Of a stretch of DNA of 64,000 nt, positions 22,968 to 35,181 are shown piece by piece. Location of the stretch: the NCBI RefSeq assembly GCF_027942865.1, contig NC_134529.1, positions 26,596,760 to 26,660,759 on the forward strand. Direction: 5' to 3'. Made by a program: the position numbers and the translations under genes. The stretch is from Odontesthes bonariensis (Eukaryota; Chordata; Actinopteri; Atheriniformes; Atherinopsidae). Numbering within the stretch: the first letter of the stretch is position 1; each line of letters starts with the position of its first letter. The notes beneath the pieces were generated by a model that ran no database searches, was not told where the DNA came from, and worked only from the letters and a program-made list of their open reading frames with translations.

Positions 22968-25900
22968 TTATTGTTTGTCTGCTTCTGTGAGTGGGGTCAG
23001 AGGACTTGTCCCATTTTGTCCACGGGAAGGCATCTGATTTGCTGATAAGAGATCTCCAACTGTGCCACAGTAGAGCAGGGAGCGCATGGGCCACTTCTGA
23101 GAACAGAGACAGTAAACTGTGATAACAATGTTCATGTCATTACATTCTTACATTACACACAGCTGTTACCTGTAAAAATATCGTACATATTATAAGTAAC
23201 AGTAAAATTGGTTATATAAAGTAATTCCCGTTAGTTTGAACCAGTTAAACCACAATTCAAAAACTTATGATTCTACAGTGGTAAATACTTTTACTTTACT
23301 ATAAATTTAATATAGAGAGTGAACTTAATTTAAATAGTCATTTAATTACTAGTTATTATAATTATAATATATATAATATATTATTATATTATACATTATA
23401 TAATATAATTATTATATTGCCGCTGCATAAAACTATTAGGAGAAAATTATTTCTTGAAAATGAAGTAAAATGAAAATAAAAATCAGCAGACAAACCGTTA
23501 GAATATAAAAATTTATAACAATGATATAGGTAATATGATAAAATTATGTAATTAATCAACAAAATGTGTATGTGAATTTTCCTTTTAATAGTGTATGAGC
23601 AAAAAAGAGTTGGTTCTTCATATGTAATAGAGAATTGACATTTTGTACTGGATGTTCGTTGATATTACTCCGCCACCGCTAAGAAAATAGTGCGAGCATG
23701 AACGAGCTGCCAAATAAAACACGACAGAAGCAACTTTTCGCAACGAAATTTGATATGGATTACCAGGGCACACCAGTAACCACTCCGGTCAGTTGATTAT
23801 TTTGAAAACAGACGTTTATTGTGCTTTTACGGACCTTTCTAGACATGCGCATGACTTGCCATTCTGAAGCAGGTTGAGAAGAATCAAAATTAAGCAAATA
23901 CCAGAGACAGTAGTAAACATCAAAAAAGCGGTGAGGGGGGTTCTAAAACATTGCAGACGACTCAGAAAAGAGGCTTAATGTTGAAAATACCGGAGTTCCC
24001 CTTTAACATACAGTTGTAGGAACCTGTACCTGCTTGTTAAGTATGTGGGGAAAGTTTAGTTGTTGCCGTTAACTTTTTCCATTAATTAGACATGCTGTGG
24101 ACATAAACACCAGATAAGCATATTATTGCATCCAATAATAACAAGACCGATATTTTGTCATCACAACAATGTAGGAACTGCAGCTACACAACGAGCTAAA
24201 CTCTTCCTTGTAAATGAGGACTTGATTCTTAGTGAGCTTTAGTGGCTCTTTACTCTTTACTCTACATCGTCTTACAGAGAAGAGTGAAAACTGTGACAAG
24301 ACATAATACAAAAATCAATATTTCACTCTGCAATGTATGCTTTGCTGAATGTAAATAGATATAATTCAAATATTTTTATTACAAAAACATCAAATCCTTT
24401 TAATGTAAATAGTACTTTTTAACATGAACTCATGCATCCAACATTGAAAATATTTACTCACGACATTGCCTCAGTGGTGTTTACAGTTTGGATTACACAT
24501 GATAAACACAGAAGTGTGCAGATTCAGCTGGCCCCTTCAAAACTACTGACAGGAAATTAACTTTGAATTTGTAACTTCCTAAACAAGATAAGCACATTAA
24601 AAATAAAAGTCTTTCAAAATAAAAACATATTCAAATGAATGCATGAAAGGCAACACACTCCTTGCCTGGCCTATGTGAGGTCACTAATCAATCACCCTAT
24701 GAACTCAGTGGGTCTCATTTGCTTCGCAAGAAGTAAGACAACTTCTGAGACTGATCTGAAGAAAGTCTTTTGATTAGTCCATGATTAGTGATCTTCAATC
24801 CTACCTTTCTCTTTCTTCCATCTCCTCCAAGTAGGGTCTTTGTGATCACCGCCATGGGCCAACCGTTGTGGGGAGCTTGACTGTCTTTGAGAAGCACAAT
24901 GTCTTCTTCTCATAAGTTTTGGTGGGATTGGGTCCATTTCCTCCAGTCCTGCAAAGTTGACAGGTATTCTTGACTCCAACGAATTCCTCCAGAATTTGTT
25001 GGCAAGAGCCCGCACTTGTCTTGGATTGGTAAGAAGATATTTGTCTGTTAAGTCTCCTGGTGGAGGTGGGACTCAAACCTTCTGGTTTTAAAGCATCTAT
25101 GGTGACAAAATTAATGGATCTTCAGGGTCATTTGAGATTAGTAGCCTTGCGTTGATAATGGCTGCCATTAACATGCATAAAACTTTGTGGGTTATGCAGG
25201 TGGGCTGTTCATGAAGTAATCAAGTACAGAATTCTTCTGGCCACCCCAATCAGACGTTCCCAAGAACCCTGTGTGAGGCATGTGGGGAGTTGAATTCCCA
25301 TGTGCACCCTTGTTGGGTTAGGTACCTCTGCATGGTGTTGTCTGGTTAGTTTTAGTTCCTCCCAAGCTCCTTACTAGCTCCTATGAAGTTTGTGCTGCAG
25401 TCAGACCCTCGCTGTTTAGCAGGTGCTCTTATGGCAAAGAAACGCCTTGAGGATTTTTACAACTTGAAGTATCCATTGAATCAATTACCTTGATGTACAC
25501 AGCTCTGGAGCTCATGCAGGAGAACATTATAGCCCACCGCTTGTTCTCAGCTTGTTCACAAACTTGACTGTGTCGGTTCCATGTTCTTTAGCTATTCTGA
25601 GTCCATAGATAGCAACAACAGGTTGTTTGTTTGGATGTTGCCAAAAACATGAACCATCATCATGTAGTCTATGATTTCTTTTGTTACATCATTGTCTTTG
25701 TATCACAGAAATCTATAGTAATTGATGTGTTCTCATTGCACTAAGAAGCAGTGAAACATCCGCTGTATATCTACCAGAACAGCGACCTTTTCCTTCCAGA
25801 TCCATATCAGAACTTCAAGAAATGTATTGCTGAGGTCAGGAACTGTAAGAACCGGGACAGTAAGTGATTATAAAGTCAAATTGGCCAAAAAGCCAAAAAA

Positions 25901-28900
25901 CAGAGACTAGTGGGGTACAATAAAGGGGTGTTTAGCTCCCTCTAACCAGTGATGCCATTCTTCTCAAGCTCATAGTTCTGTTCAGTGGGAGTCAAACGGT
26001 GAGAGAAAAAGGCACAAGGGTGGAGCTTTTGATCAAACTCTGCTCGTTGGGAAAACACAGCTCCAACGCCAACATCTGAAGCATCTACCTCAACAAAAAA
26101 CTGTCTTGCGATGTCAGGGTTGAGTAAGTATGGGCGCAGACACAAACCAGTTATTTAACTCAAGAAAAGCCTTCTCAGCTTCCCCTGTCCAAGAAAAGGG
26201 ACTAAATTAGTTAAGGACAACTTATTCAGGGGAGCAGTGACACTACTATATTTTATGAAGCATTGGTGAAGCAAAGTGTTTAAAGCCCAAGAAATGCAGA
26301 AGTTGTTTACGATTTTCAGAAGTAGACTACTCTGCATCCGCTTGAACTTTTGAAGGATCTGCTTTAATCGTCCCCGTTAGACGATGTAACTGATAAAACT
26401 GACCGTCTATGTGGAATTCACATTTTTCAGTTTTAACAAAAAGCTTTTTCTCCAGAGGGCATTGGAGAACTTGGCAAACGTGTTTCGTGATCTGATATAC
26501 TGTGTGGAAAAACTCAAGATGTCATCCGGGTACACAAAAACTAAATGGTTAAAACATCAAAGCTCGGAAGACTGCTGGAGCATCGGTTAACTCAAAAGGC
26601 ATGACAAGATACTCAAAATGAACCAATGAAGTATTAAATGCAGTTCTCCACTCGTCTCCCTCCTGAATGCAGACTAGATGGTAAGCATTTCTGAGATCTA
26701 ATTTGGTGAAAATCTGGGCTCCATCCAAGACTTCACTTTGTGGGAGTGTTTACGGAGTGGAAGAGGGAACTCAAGAACTAGCAGGCAACTGGTTATAAAT
26801 GTTCCTCTGAGGGATATCCTTCCTATCCTATCCTGTCCTATCCTATCTTCTTTCACAAAAAAGGTCATCTAGTTTAATGGATAAAGAAATCAGATTTTTT
26901 AAATCAGCAGGAGAATCAAGTTCATCCTTAAGATTCTCAGACAATAAATTTAGAAATACGTAAGGCAGCATCATTCCGTCCTGAATCCACAGCGAGGGTG
27001 CGAAACTCCAATAAAATATTTATCACACTCCGTGTATCTTGCAGATCAATGGCAGGGGTTACTTGTCATAATGTATTGTAGTGGGAATCGCCTGCATTCG
27101 TTTAATTCACAAGATATACTCCGTGTATCTTGCAGATCAATGGCAGGGGTTACTGGTCTCTATTGGAATACCATAGTGTATTGTAGTGGGAATTGCCTGC
27201 ATTCGTTTAATTCACAAGATATACTCCGTGTATCTTGCAGATCAATGGCAGGGGTTACTGGTCTCTATTGGAATACCATAGTGTATTGTAGTGGGAATTG
27301 CCTGCATTCGTTCAATTCACAGAGAAAAGGTTCTGGATTAGGCATGTATGATTCATGGAACGGAGGAGTGCAAATGATAGGAGTTGAAGGATTCATCTGT
27401 CAGCAGAGTAGCTGCTGATGACAAAGAGGCTGAAGTTAGTTCAACAGTTAGATTGGAAACTTAAGTGGTGAACTGAGCACCTTGCTGAGACATAGACTGA
27501 TTAGTGTCCACCAGAAGAAGTAAAAACTTGTTTGTGCCCATCTCTGAGGGGTCGATTTGAACTCTTTCGCTAGGTCATTCTGTTGCGGATTGTATGTAAT
27601 GTCTGGACCCTTAACAGAGATGACGATAAAATGACTGATATAAAAGGACTTATTTAAGGAAAAAAAAAATCTATGAATGTTCAGGCACTGATCCAGCAGG
27701 CTGAGGAGACGATTCTGCGAGGTGGGCTATGGAGAAGAAGTGGACAGGTGAGTATCCACGTAGGTGAGAGAAACAGTCCAGAAATTGAGGGGAAAAACTG
27801 CCCTGACTAGGATATGGGTTTCCTTGTAGGCTTGGATCGGTAAACTACAAATGGAGTTGGCGGTGGCAGTATAGAGTGGCTGGTGGGCAGGTGTGTGACT
27901 CTATCCTGAAGGTCGATTGGTATATGATCCACAAACAAACTGATGCTCAGGGCTTGTTCCAGTAATCAACAAAAGAAATCCAAACATTCAAACAGATCCT
28001 AACAGTGAAGAGGACTGACAAGTTTACTGAAAAAAAAAAAAACTATTCACAGATCATGAGACATGACACAAAAAAAGTTACGGAGGAATAGAATTATCAA
28101 AATTTTCAGAATTTCATAGGCTTTGTATATGAAGTGTAACGCTACCTAGTGGCAAGGCATATTTTTTTGTAAACACACTACAGTAGTGACTACAGTTGTG
28201 AGCTATTAGGTTGAAAACACAATCAGGTCACAACATGATGCCTTTCCAATTCCTTATCCAAATGTAATCAAAACAAATTCCAAAGGTATGCGCAGGTGTT
28301 TCTCCAAAAAATGCTCCACACGACCCACCAAAATGTTACTCTCTTTGTCTGATAATTCCTCCCCGAGACTTATCACTGTCAGGTTGACTACATGTCAAGA
28401 CTTCAACAGATCTGCTGCCTTGTGCTTCACCGAAACCTGGCTCGGTGAGCACATCCCGGACACTGCTCTCTACCTGCCTGGATTTCACCTGCACCGAGCG
28501 GACCGGATAACGGAGCTTACGGGGAAAACGAGGGGAGGCGGAATCTGCTTTTACATTAACGAAGGTTGGTGTACTGATGTCACGGTCCTAAACAAATCAT
28601 GCAGTCCTCAACTAGAAACACTCTTCATCAACTGTAAACCGTTCTATTCGCCACAGGAGTTTTCCTCGTTTGTTCTGGTCGGAGTCTACATCCCTCCTCA
28701 GGCCTGTGTTACTGAGGCGTTACAACACCTGGCCGACCAGATTAATAACGTGGAGAAAAAACACCCGGACTCTCTGCTCATTGTTTTGGGGGACTTTAAC
28801 AGAGCAAACCTCAGCCACGAACTGCCAAAATATAAACAGCATATTAAGTGTCCCACCAGGGACACAAACACTCTGGACCACTGTTACACTGTTTTTAAGA

Positions 28901-31900
28901 ACTCATATAACTCTGTCCCCCGTGCAGCCCTGGGACTCTCTGACCACTGCATGGTTCATCTTATCCCGACCTACAGGCAGAAGCTGAAATCTGCTAAGCC
29001 TGTGGTCAAGACGGTGAGGAGATGGACCAACAACGCCAAAGTGGAATTACAAGCCTGCTTTGACTGAACTGATTGGAGTGTTTTTGAGACTGCAGCCTCA
29101 GACCTGCATGAACTGACTGATACCGTGACATCTTACATCAGCTTTTGTGAGGACATGTGTGTGCCCACCAAAACTTTCCGCACATACAGCAACAACAAAC
29201 CCTGGTTCACTGCAAAACTCAGGCAACTTCGTCAGGCCAAGCAGGAGGCCTACAGAAGTGGGGACAGAGTCCTGTACAACCAGGCCAGAAACACGCTGAC
29301 AATGGAGGTGAAAGCAGCCAAGAAACGCTGAAAAGATTAAAAACAGCCTTTCAGCCAACGATCCAGCGTCAGTGTGGAGAGGCCTGCAGTCCATCACCAA
29401 CTACAGGAGACCATCCCCAAACACTGCAGCGAATCATCAACTGGCTGACGAGCTGAATGTGTTCTACTGCAGGTTTGACACATTCACACCTCTCCACCCC
29501 CCCCCATTGACATCACCTGCCACTCTGCCACCTTTCCCCTCTGACCCCCCACCAGCACTCACGATCTGTGAAGAGGATGTTCTGTCAGTCTTTCACAGAC
29601 AAAAGACCAGGAAGGCACCCGGCCCAGACGGTGTGTCACCTTCCTGCCTGAAGGTCTGCGCTGACCAACTGGCCCCCATCTTCACCCGGACCTTCAATAG
29701 ATCCCTGGAGCTGTGCGAAGTCCCCTCATGCTTCAAACTCTCCACAATAATCCCGGTCCCCAAGAAACCCACCATCACAGGACTGAACGACTACAGGCCT
29801 GTTGCCCTCACATCTGTAGTCATGAAGTCCTTCGAGAGACTGGTGTTGGGGTACCTGAAGGACATTACAGACCCCCTGCTGGACCCCCTGCAGTTCGCCT
29901 ACCGAGCGAACAGGTCAGCGGATGATGCCGTTAACATGGGACTGCACTACATCCTGCAACACCTCGACTCTGCAGGGACGTACGCCAGGATCCTGTTTGT
30001 CGACTTCAGTTTGGCGTTCAACACCATCGTCCCAGCCATCCTCCGCACCAAACTCACCCAGCTCAATGTGCCCTCCTCCACCTGTCAGTGGATTACAAAC
30101 TTCCTGACTGACAGGAAGCAGCAGGTGAGGCTGAGGAGCATCACATCCAGCACCCGGACCATCAGCACAGGTGCCCCCCAGGGGTGTGTACTCTCCCCAC
30201 TGCTCTTCTCCCTTTACACCAACGACTGCACCTCAAGAGACCCGTCTGTTAAACTCCTGAAATTTGCAGATGACACAACAGTCATCGGCCTCATCCGGGA
30301 CGGTGATGAGTCTGCATACAGACGGGAGGTTGAACGGCTGGTCTGCTGGTGTGGTCAGAACAATCTGGAGCTGAACACGCTAAAAACAGTGGAGATGACA
30401 GTGGACTTTAGGAGAAGCCCCCCCACTCTGCCACCCATCACCATCACCAACAACGCAGTGTCTGCTGTGGAATCCTTCAGGTTTCTGGGCCCCACAATCT
30501 CTCAGGACCTAAAGTGGGAGACCAACACAGTCACCATCATCAAAAAGGCACAGTAGAGGTTGTACTTCCTGTGGCAGCTCAGGAAGCTCAACCTACCTAA
30601 GGAGCTGCTGATCCAGTTTTACACCGCCATTGTTCAGTCTGTTCTCTGTTCATCCATCACCGTTTGGTTCGGATCAACCACCAAACAGGAAAAAAAACAG
30701 ACTGCAACGGACAATAAGGTCTGCAGAGAAGATTATTGGTGTCAGCCTGCCCTCCATCCAGGATCTGTACCTGTCCAGAGTCAGGAAACGGGCAGGTTAC
30801 ATCTCTGCAGACCCATCACACCCTGGACACAAACCGTTTAAACTCCTCCCTTCTGCAAGGCGCTACAGAACTCTGTACGCCAAAACAACAAGACACAGGA
30901 ACAGTTTCTTCCCTCAGGCTGTCTCTGTGTTAAACAGCTAAAACCGGACTTCAGTGTTTCATCCTTGCACCATGCACCAATTTGCACTTCTGATTTAATC
31001 TTGTTCTATGTCTATTTTTTTGTCTATTTTTTTGTAATTGTTGCACTAAAGAGAGTGAGGTGTAACCGGAGTCAAATTCCTCGTGTGTGTCCACATACCT
31101 GGCAATAAAAAGCGATTCTGATTCTGATTCTGATTCTGATGTCACTTCTATGTCTTGAAGTAAACATTTAGTTTTGCTGTTGGCTGTTCCACGTTCTATC
31201 GTAATAAAAAACCTTGAAAAAACTTGAAATATCAATCCCGAGCACAGGTTATGCTTCTTACGCATGGACACACATATGTTGCCATACAAGATGCTTATAT
31301 ATGCAGGGCTTTGCTTGCTTGATATGGGGAATGATTCATAATATGTACAAAATGTACAGCAGTGCATCCAGGGTTTCTGATTTGGGTACATGGTGATCTG
31401 TTTCTGGGTGGTGACGCCATTCATGGTGGTGGAGATGTAGTCCACTACACAGGAAGCGTAGCTCGCAATATCTGCGTGGGAGTGATGGTTTGCCTGAGTA
31501 GCAAACAGATTCCAGTCTGTGTGTCTGAATCGGTTCTGCAACACAGTATCTGTCCTGTTCGGCCACAATTTTATTATCCTTGTTGTGGGTTTCCCACATT
31601 GGATAAGTGGTGTGTACTTGGGAGAGAGAAACAAAGAAAGGTCATCTGACTGTCCTTTGGGGGGTGGGTGGGTGTAGCTTTGTGGGCTCCAGCTATGTTT
31701 GTGTAGACATTGTCCAGGGTCCTGTTTTCCTCTAGTTTGGCAGGAAACTTGTTGATGAAACCTTGGGAGGACCATCTTCAAGTTGGAGTCACCCGCAACA
31801 ATGAAAGCAGCCTCTGGATGTGCCGTCTGATGTTTAGTAATGTATATCTTTCATTGCAAGCTTAACAATCAGGTGATGTGCACACAGCAGTACCTGTTAC

Positions 31901-34900
31901 GGATGAGAGTTCTCTTCGAAGGTAAAAAGATCTGCATTTAACCATTAGAAACTCCACATTTGGTGATCAATGTCTCTCGGTGGTAACAGAGCACCAAGCT
32001 TTGTGTATATAAATGCACAATCCTCCGCCTCTGGTCTTAGTAGTCTGCATGGAGAGTTTGTTCATTTGACCGGACACTAGCAAGGAAAATGATGGGTGAA
32101 GTGAGCCGATGCAATGTCAGCTTTAGCTTAGCTCGTAGCTTCCCCCGCTTTGTTTACTTTCCAGTTTGCCGTCCGCGAGCACTTCCGCCTAGCCGGGTGT
32201 TTTTTCCAAGTTATTCCAATAGTATGCTTTGTTCTGTTAACATGTTCTTCTAGCATTTCAAATAGTTTTATACACATTGGAAATCTCTTCCTCCCTCCAC
32301 ACGCTTCTTTCTCCTCCTCCAGTGCTGTCCACAACACCTGTGTATGCCATAGACATGTTAGGTGCAAAATTTAAGACATAAGACGCTGGCAAACGTCAGT
32401 GAATAAGTTAACAGTAAATAAGTTGCAGTTATTCATTCACATAGTCTCCTCCCGTAATTTTTGGCCTCTGTAAGGAAAACTCACTTAAGTACATTTGCAT
32501 AGTCAGATCACATTTTCCAATCCTTACAAGTGCAATTGCACCTTTTGTTATATACTGATCAGGGACTCTTCAGTGTCACAGTTACTGCATGTAACCTCTA
32601 TGTTTTGAAGAGTAGATTTAATTTAGATGTCTAGATATGATATCTTAACCTCAGAAAATCTAAAAGAAAAAAAAACATCCAAAACACAGTGTACGCTTCT
32701 TACGCATGACAGCCCACGGGGAGCACAGACAGATAAATTGCCCCTTCAAGCAGCACTGTCTTTGTTTGACATTTAATAACATAGGCAAATGGCATATCGT
32801 CACTTTAAGAATTTCATAGGCTATTTGATGCACCAGTCCTCAACAAGGTCATTTACAGTTAACTTGTGTGTATGCAGCAGGCCACAGAACCTGTGGGCAC
32901 AGTAAACCTATGTGGGAAATATCTGAGGGCTTGCCAGTGAAATGCCAGTGGAAAGGTCGACTGTCTGAAAGCGTATAGCTGCGTATGTGCAGTGCTCAGA
33001 TGGAAGCTTGCTTTTACAATAGAAGCATTACATCCCACAACAGTTTCACAGCCAAAGAGCAAAAAGGAAACAACTTGCATTTTACAAAGAAAGCATCTCA
33101 ACCTTTTGAGTTGTTTAGTTGTATGTTCATACAATCAGGTAAAATTAGAAAGTATTGTACAAGTAATGTTTGTGTTTCCATTTTTTTCTAAATACATACA
33201 TTAGATTAATGTGCAGTGATTGCCAATGTTTACCAATTACCGTTGTAAGGTAAGATAGGCTTCTAGAAGTAGCTCCTGAGTCATAAAATAGGTTTTCTTA
33301 TGTATCCTGCTGGCCATCTCATGTACATCATTAAGAGTATGATGCACTTGGCATGGTAAGTCTTTTGCTGTCTATTTAACTGGACTTCCCAAAAAGAGCA
33401 GTAAACATCTGCAGCTCATCCAGAACGCTGCTGCTGGAGTTTTAACCCGGACTAAGAGATCTGAACACATCACACCAGTTTTAAAATCTTTACTCTGGCT
33501 TCCAGTCAGTCACAGAATAGATTTGCTGATGGTTTACAAATCCTAGAACGGTTTAGGCCCAGAATACATCTGTGATCTGTTCAGAGAATATAAAGCCAGC
33601 AGAGCTCTTAGATCCAAGGATTCAGGTCAGCTGGTCCAGTCCAGAGTCCAGACTAAACATGGAGAAGCAGCATTTAGCTGTTATGCTGCCAACAAGTGGA
33701 ACAAACTGCCAGTGGAGATTAAACTTTCACCAAATGTAGACATTTTTAAATCCAGGTTAAAGACATTTCTGTTCTCATGTGTCTATGCATGAAATCTGCA
33801 CGATATCTTTTAACTTATCTTGACTGTTGCTTGTTTTTAAATTCATTTAAATAATTTTATTTGTTTCTCTTTATATTCTTTTATGTATTTTAATGCTTCT
33901 TGCACTCCCTGCTGCAATGCTTTTATTTTGTGTAAAGCACTTTGAATTGTTTGTACATGAAATGTGCTATATAAATAAATTTGATTTGATTTGATTTGAT
34001 ATTTCATACCTTAACAGGATGTAGATATCCACCAGGTCTGGAGGGCAGAGGGTGATCAGCCACTGGCCCTCCCTTATCTAGCAACTCTGTCAGGTAAGCT
34101 ATATAGTTAGTAGCCAGAACCAGAACATCCAGCTTGGACAGTTTGGTGTCAGGTGGAACTGAAGGTAGAGCTGCCTGGAGATAGATGCATTCTTTATTAA
34201 TAGATTAACATTTGCACTTAACAGAAATAGGTTTTTCTTTTTTTATTAGAATTTTTCATTGTGTTTATGCAAAATCCCATTACATATAATATCATAACAT
34301 TCTAAAAATGATGTGAAAAAACAACTTAAATTAATTCATTCACAAACAGGAATCAGATTATAGACACCAATGTGTAGGAGGCAATGAGAGCAAATGTTTG
34401 TGTCCCGTGTGGTACATCCTCTGTGTACGTACCTGCAAACTGTGGAAGGCCTGCCGCAGGCTGCGAACACGACTCCTCTCTCGGGCTGCATTTTCTGGGG
34501 AGTGCTGACTCCTCAACGCCCTGGCCTGGACCACAGACCCACAATCAGAAGCAGAGACTGACCTGGACCCACACACAGACTGCATCTGATGCAAAGAATA
34601 TACTTTATTATTTTATCGTAGTTAGTTCAGTCCTTGGGCATATTATATTTATTAGCACTCTCCCTCACTTTCAATTTTCCACATCATTACCATAAATGTA
34701 AACTGTGATTCATAGACAAGACACAATGCATTTGCCACCATCACACACCCTCATGGAGAATTTGTCTAAGAATCTGTTTACAGATCCAACTTATACGATG
34801 CAAGATGTTTTAACGAGTTTTTATGATCAAAACTAATATGACATCTCATTCCATGACATTCTTTACCATGCCTTGTTCAAATTGCATTTTTGCAATGTTT

Positions 34901-35181
34901 TGTAGGTTGCTCAGAATGATTAATTGCTCCACTACACAATTTGTCTTTGAATCCAAGGTTATTCTTCAGCTTAAATTGGGAATACCAAACCAGCAATCCA
35001 AACTCACCCACTTCTTGGACTCCTGTCTGCAGCGTAGGCTCTGCCTGTGTCCGCGCAGGAACGCCTGACAGTCAGCTGCAGGAGGCTTCTGGCGCTCTTC
35101 TTCTTCTGTGGACCTGGAGTTCTGCTCCTGGTTCTGGTTCACCGTCACTAACATGAGACCTTCCAGAGGATTTACCTCCAT
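22968..35181 (-). CDS. tcf23: Transcription factor 23-like bHLH protein, four coding exons
   Basis: TCF23 is a nuclear class II bHLH protein that in mammals dimerises with E proteins and inhibits them. Coding exons on the minus strand are 35181-35008 (ATG, with an in-frame stop just upstream), 34585-34433, 34174-34010 and 23096-22968 (TAA). All junctions are phase 0 and GT-AG, giving 206 aa. The bHLH runs across exons 2-3: basic part [16 protein letters not shown], loop and helix 2 [20 protein letters not shown]. The conserved tail GYLHPVK joins KWPMRS in exon 4, a TCF23/TCF24 signature. [13 protein letters not shown] and [22 protein letters not shown] favour TCF23 over TCF24. The next gene in human is also SLC5A6. 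The last intron is about 10.9 kb and packed with retroelements. A TTTATT near 22267 (AATAAA on this strand) could end the 3'UTR. Confidence 0.92.
23340..23420. repeat. AT-rich imperfect palindrome
   Basis: TTATTATAATTATAATATAT and ATAATATATTATTATATT-type stretches can fold back on each other. It lies in tcf23 intron 3. Confidence 0.6.
23660..24006. mobile_element. Truncated TTAA-type element (right half)
   Basis: It ends in ACCGGAGTTCCCCTTTAA, the same design as the termini of the TTAA elements elsewhere in the window. The matching left terminus was not found. Confidence 0.4.
24007..24700. other. tcf23 intron, nothing recognised
   Basis: AT-rich sequence with no recognisable repeat or coding signal. 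Confidence 0.4.
24710..25720 (-). mobile_element. BEL/Pao LTR retrotransposon pol remnant (integrase and C-terminal region)
   Basis: Read on the minus strand, an integrase-core stretch with a [10 protein letters not shown] pattern and an A-A-I-I-N-A-R pattern is followed by the C-terminal domain with [19 protein letters not shown], as in BEL/Pao. Stops and frameshifts are numerous. No LTRs were identified around it. Confidence 0.7.
25900..26760 (-). mobile_element. Ty3/gypsy retrotransposon RT-RNase H remnant
   Basis: The minus strand carries a decayed DDIL-type reverse-transcriptase catalytic region near 26500 and the RNase H start [19 protein letters not shown] (26112-26056), then [18 protein letters not shown]. 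The order RT to RNase H is that of Ty3/gypsy. The frame is broken repeatedly. It lies next to, and is of a different family from, the BEL/Pao remnant. Confidence 0.75.
26761..28287. other. tcf23 intron, probable retroelement debris and tandem repeat
   Basis: Apart from the tandem array at 27025-27320 and a CCTAT run near 26818-26850, the sequence looks like decayed LTR-element DNA, but no domain can be named. Confidence 0.35.
27025..27320. repeat. ~105-bp tandem repeat, three copies
   Basis: The motif CGTGTATCTTGCAGATCAAT begins at 27031, 27122 and 27227. Units 2 and 3 are 105 bp apart and near identical; unit 1 lacks 14 bp. Each unit junction contains the imperfect hairpin CAAGATATAC/GTGTATCTTG. 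Confidence 0.9.
28288..29067 (+). pseudogene. LINE endonuclease domain (apurinic/apyrimidinic type)
   Basis: CFTETWLGE (metal-binding Glu), the HRADR block, [13 protein letters not shown], the VYIPPQA block, VLGDFNRAN (Asp/Asn) and LGLSDHCMV (catalytic Asp-His) occur in the right order. The domain nicks target DNA for retroposition. The frame ends at a TGA after QACFD, after which the same frame continues as TDWSVFE. Family members usually have Cys at that spot, so this is one nonsense change. Confidence 0.85.
29372..30941 (+). pseudogene. LINE reverse transcriptase (degenerate)
   Basis: [78 protein letters not shown] and KFADDTTV mark RT motifs 0-5, with the catalytic FADD box intact. A TAG at 30554-30556 (QKA-like KKAQ-stop-RLYFL) and a frameshift in an A-run near 30692 break the thumb and C-terminus. 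The ORF is also shifted relative to the endonuclease near 29330. C-terminal [20 protein letters not shown] completes the protein. Confidence 0.88.
31245..32380 (-). mobile_element. Antisense LINE fragment (endonuclease-RT linker and upstream part)
   Basis: On the minus strand, 31530-31370 reads HTDWNLF..., [12 protein letters not shown] and an NQKPW block, the linker that follows the endonuclease in fish CR1/L2/Rex LINEs. Sequence rightward to 32380 appears to be the upstream half of the same element, including a possible coiled-coil segment near 32300-32200. It is heavily decayed. Confidence 0.55.
32381..33384. other. tcf23 intron, nothing firmly recognised
   Basis: Short motifs near 32694 (GCTTCTTACGCATG) and 32808 (GAATTTCATAGGCT) recur at 31250 and 28110, suggesting small unclassified repeats. 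No coding signal. Confidence 0.35.
33385..34000 (+). mobile_element. L2-type LINE 3' end with (TTTGA)n tail
   Basis: The translated remnant [14 protein letters not shown], then [29 protein letters not shown] and [11 protein letters not shown] is the C-terminal end of L2 ORF2, with one stop near 33544. The 3'UTR carries TGTAAAGCACTTTGAATTG and ends in repeated TTTGA. Its tail stops 9 bp from the end of tcf23 exon 3. Confidence 0.88.

Larger units (their letters stand above)
28288..31140 (+). mobile_element. Nearly full-length Rex1/CR1-like LINE with (GATTCT)n tail
   Basis: An endonuclease domain, then reverse transcriptase, then a 3'UTR containing AATAAAA and a tail of GATTCT repeats (31113-31140), all in one orientation. 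The 5' end is not resolved and the start of the endonuclease seems missing. The coding frame is broken by two in-frame stops and at least two frameshifts, so the copy cannot act alone. It sits antisense in tcf23 intron 3. Confidence 0.85.

Noticed and set aside
27025..27320. Possible CRISPR-like array
   Set aside because: Units are contiguous 105-bp tandem copies without variable spacers, in a vertebrate intron.
30951..31781. 276-codon open frame on the minus strand
   Set aside because: It runs antisense through a LINE 3'UTR and its GATTCT tail (giving an artificial SESESE stretch), then into another decayed LINE fragment.
28110..32825. Short motifs repeated at 28110/32808 and 31250/32694
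   Set aside because: Matches are only about 14 bp and could not be extended to an LTR or inverted repeat pair.
34358..34432. Extension of the tcf23 exon 2 frame past 34433
   Set aside because: The frame continues into the intron after a clear GTACGT donor; the phase-0 join to 34174 restores the bHLH loop and helix 2.
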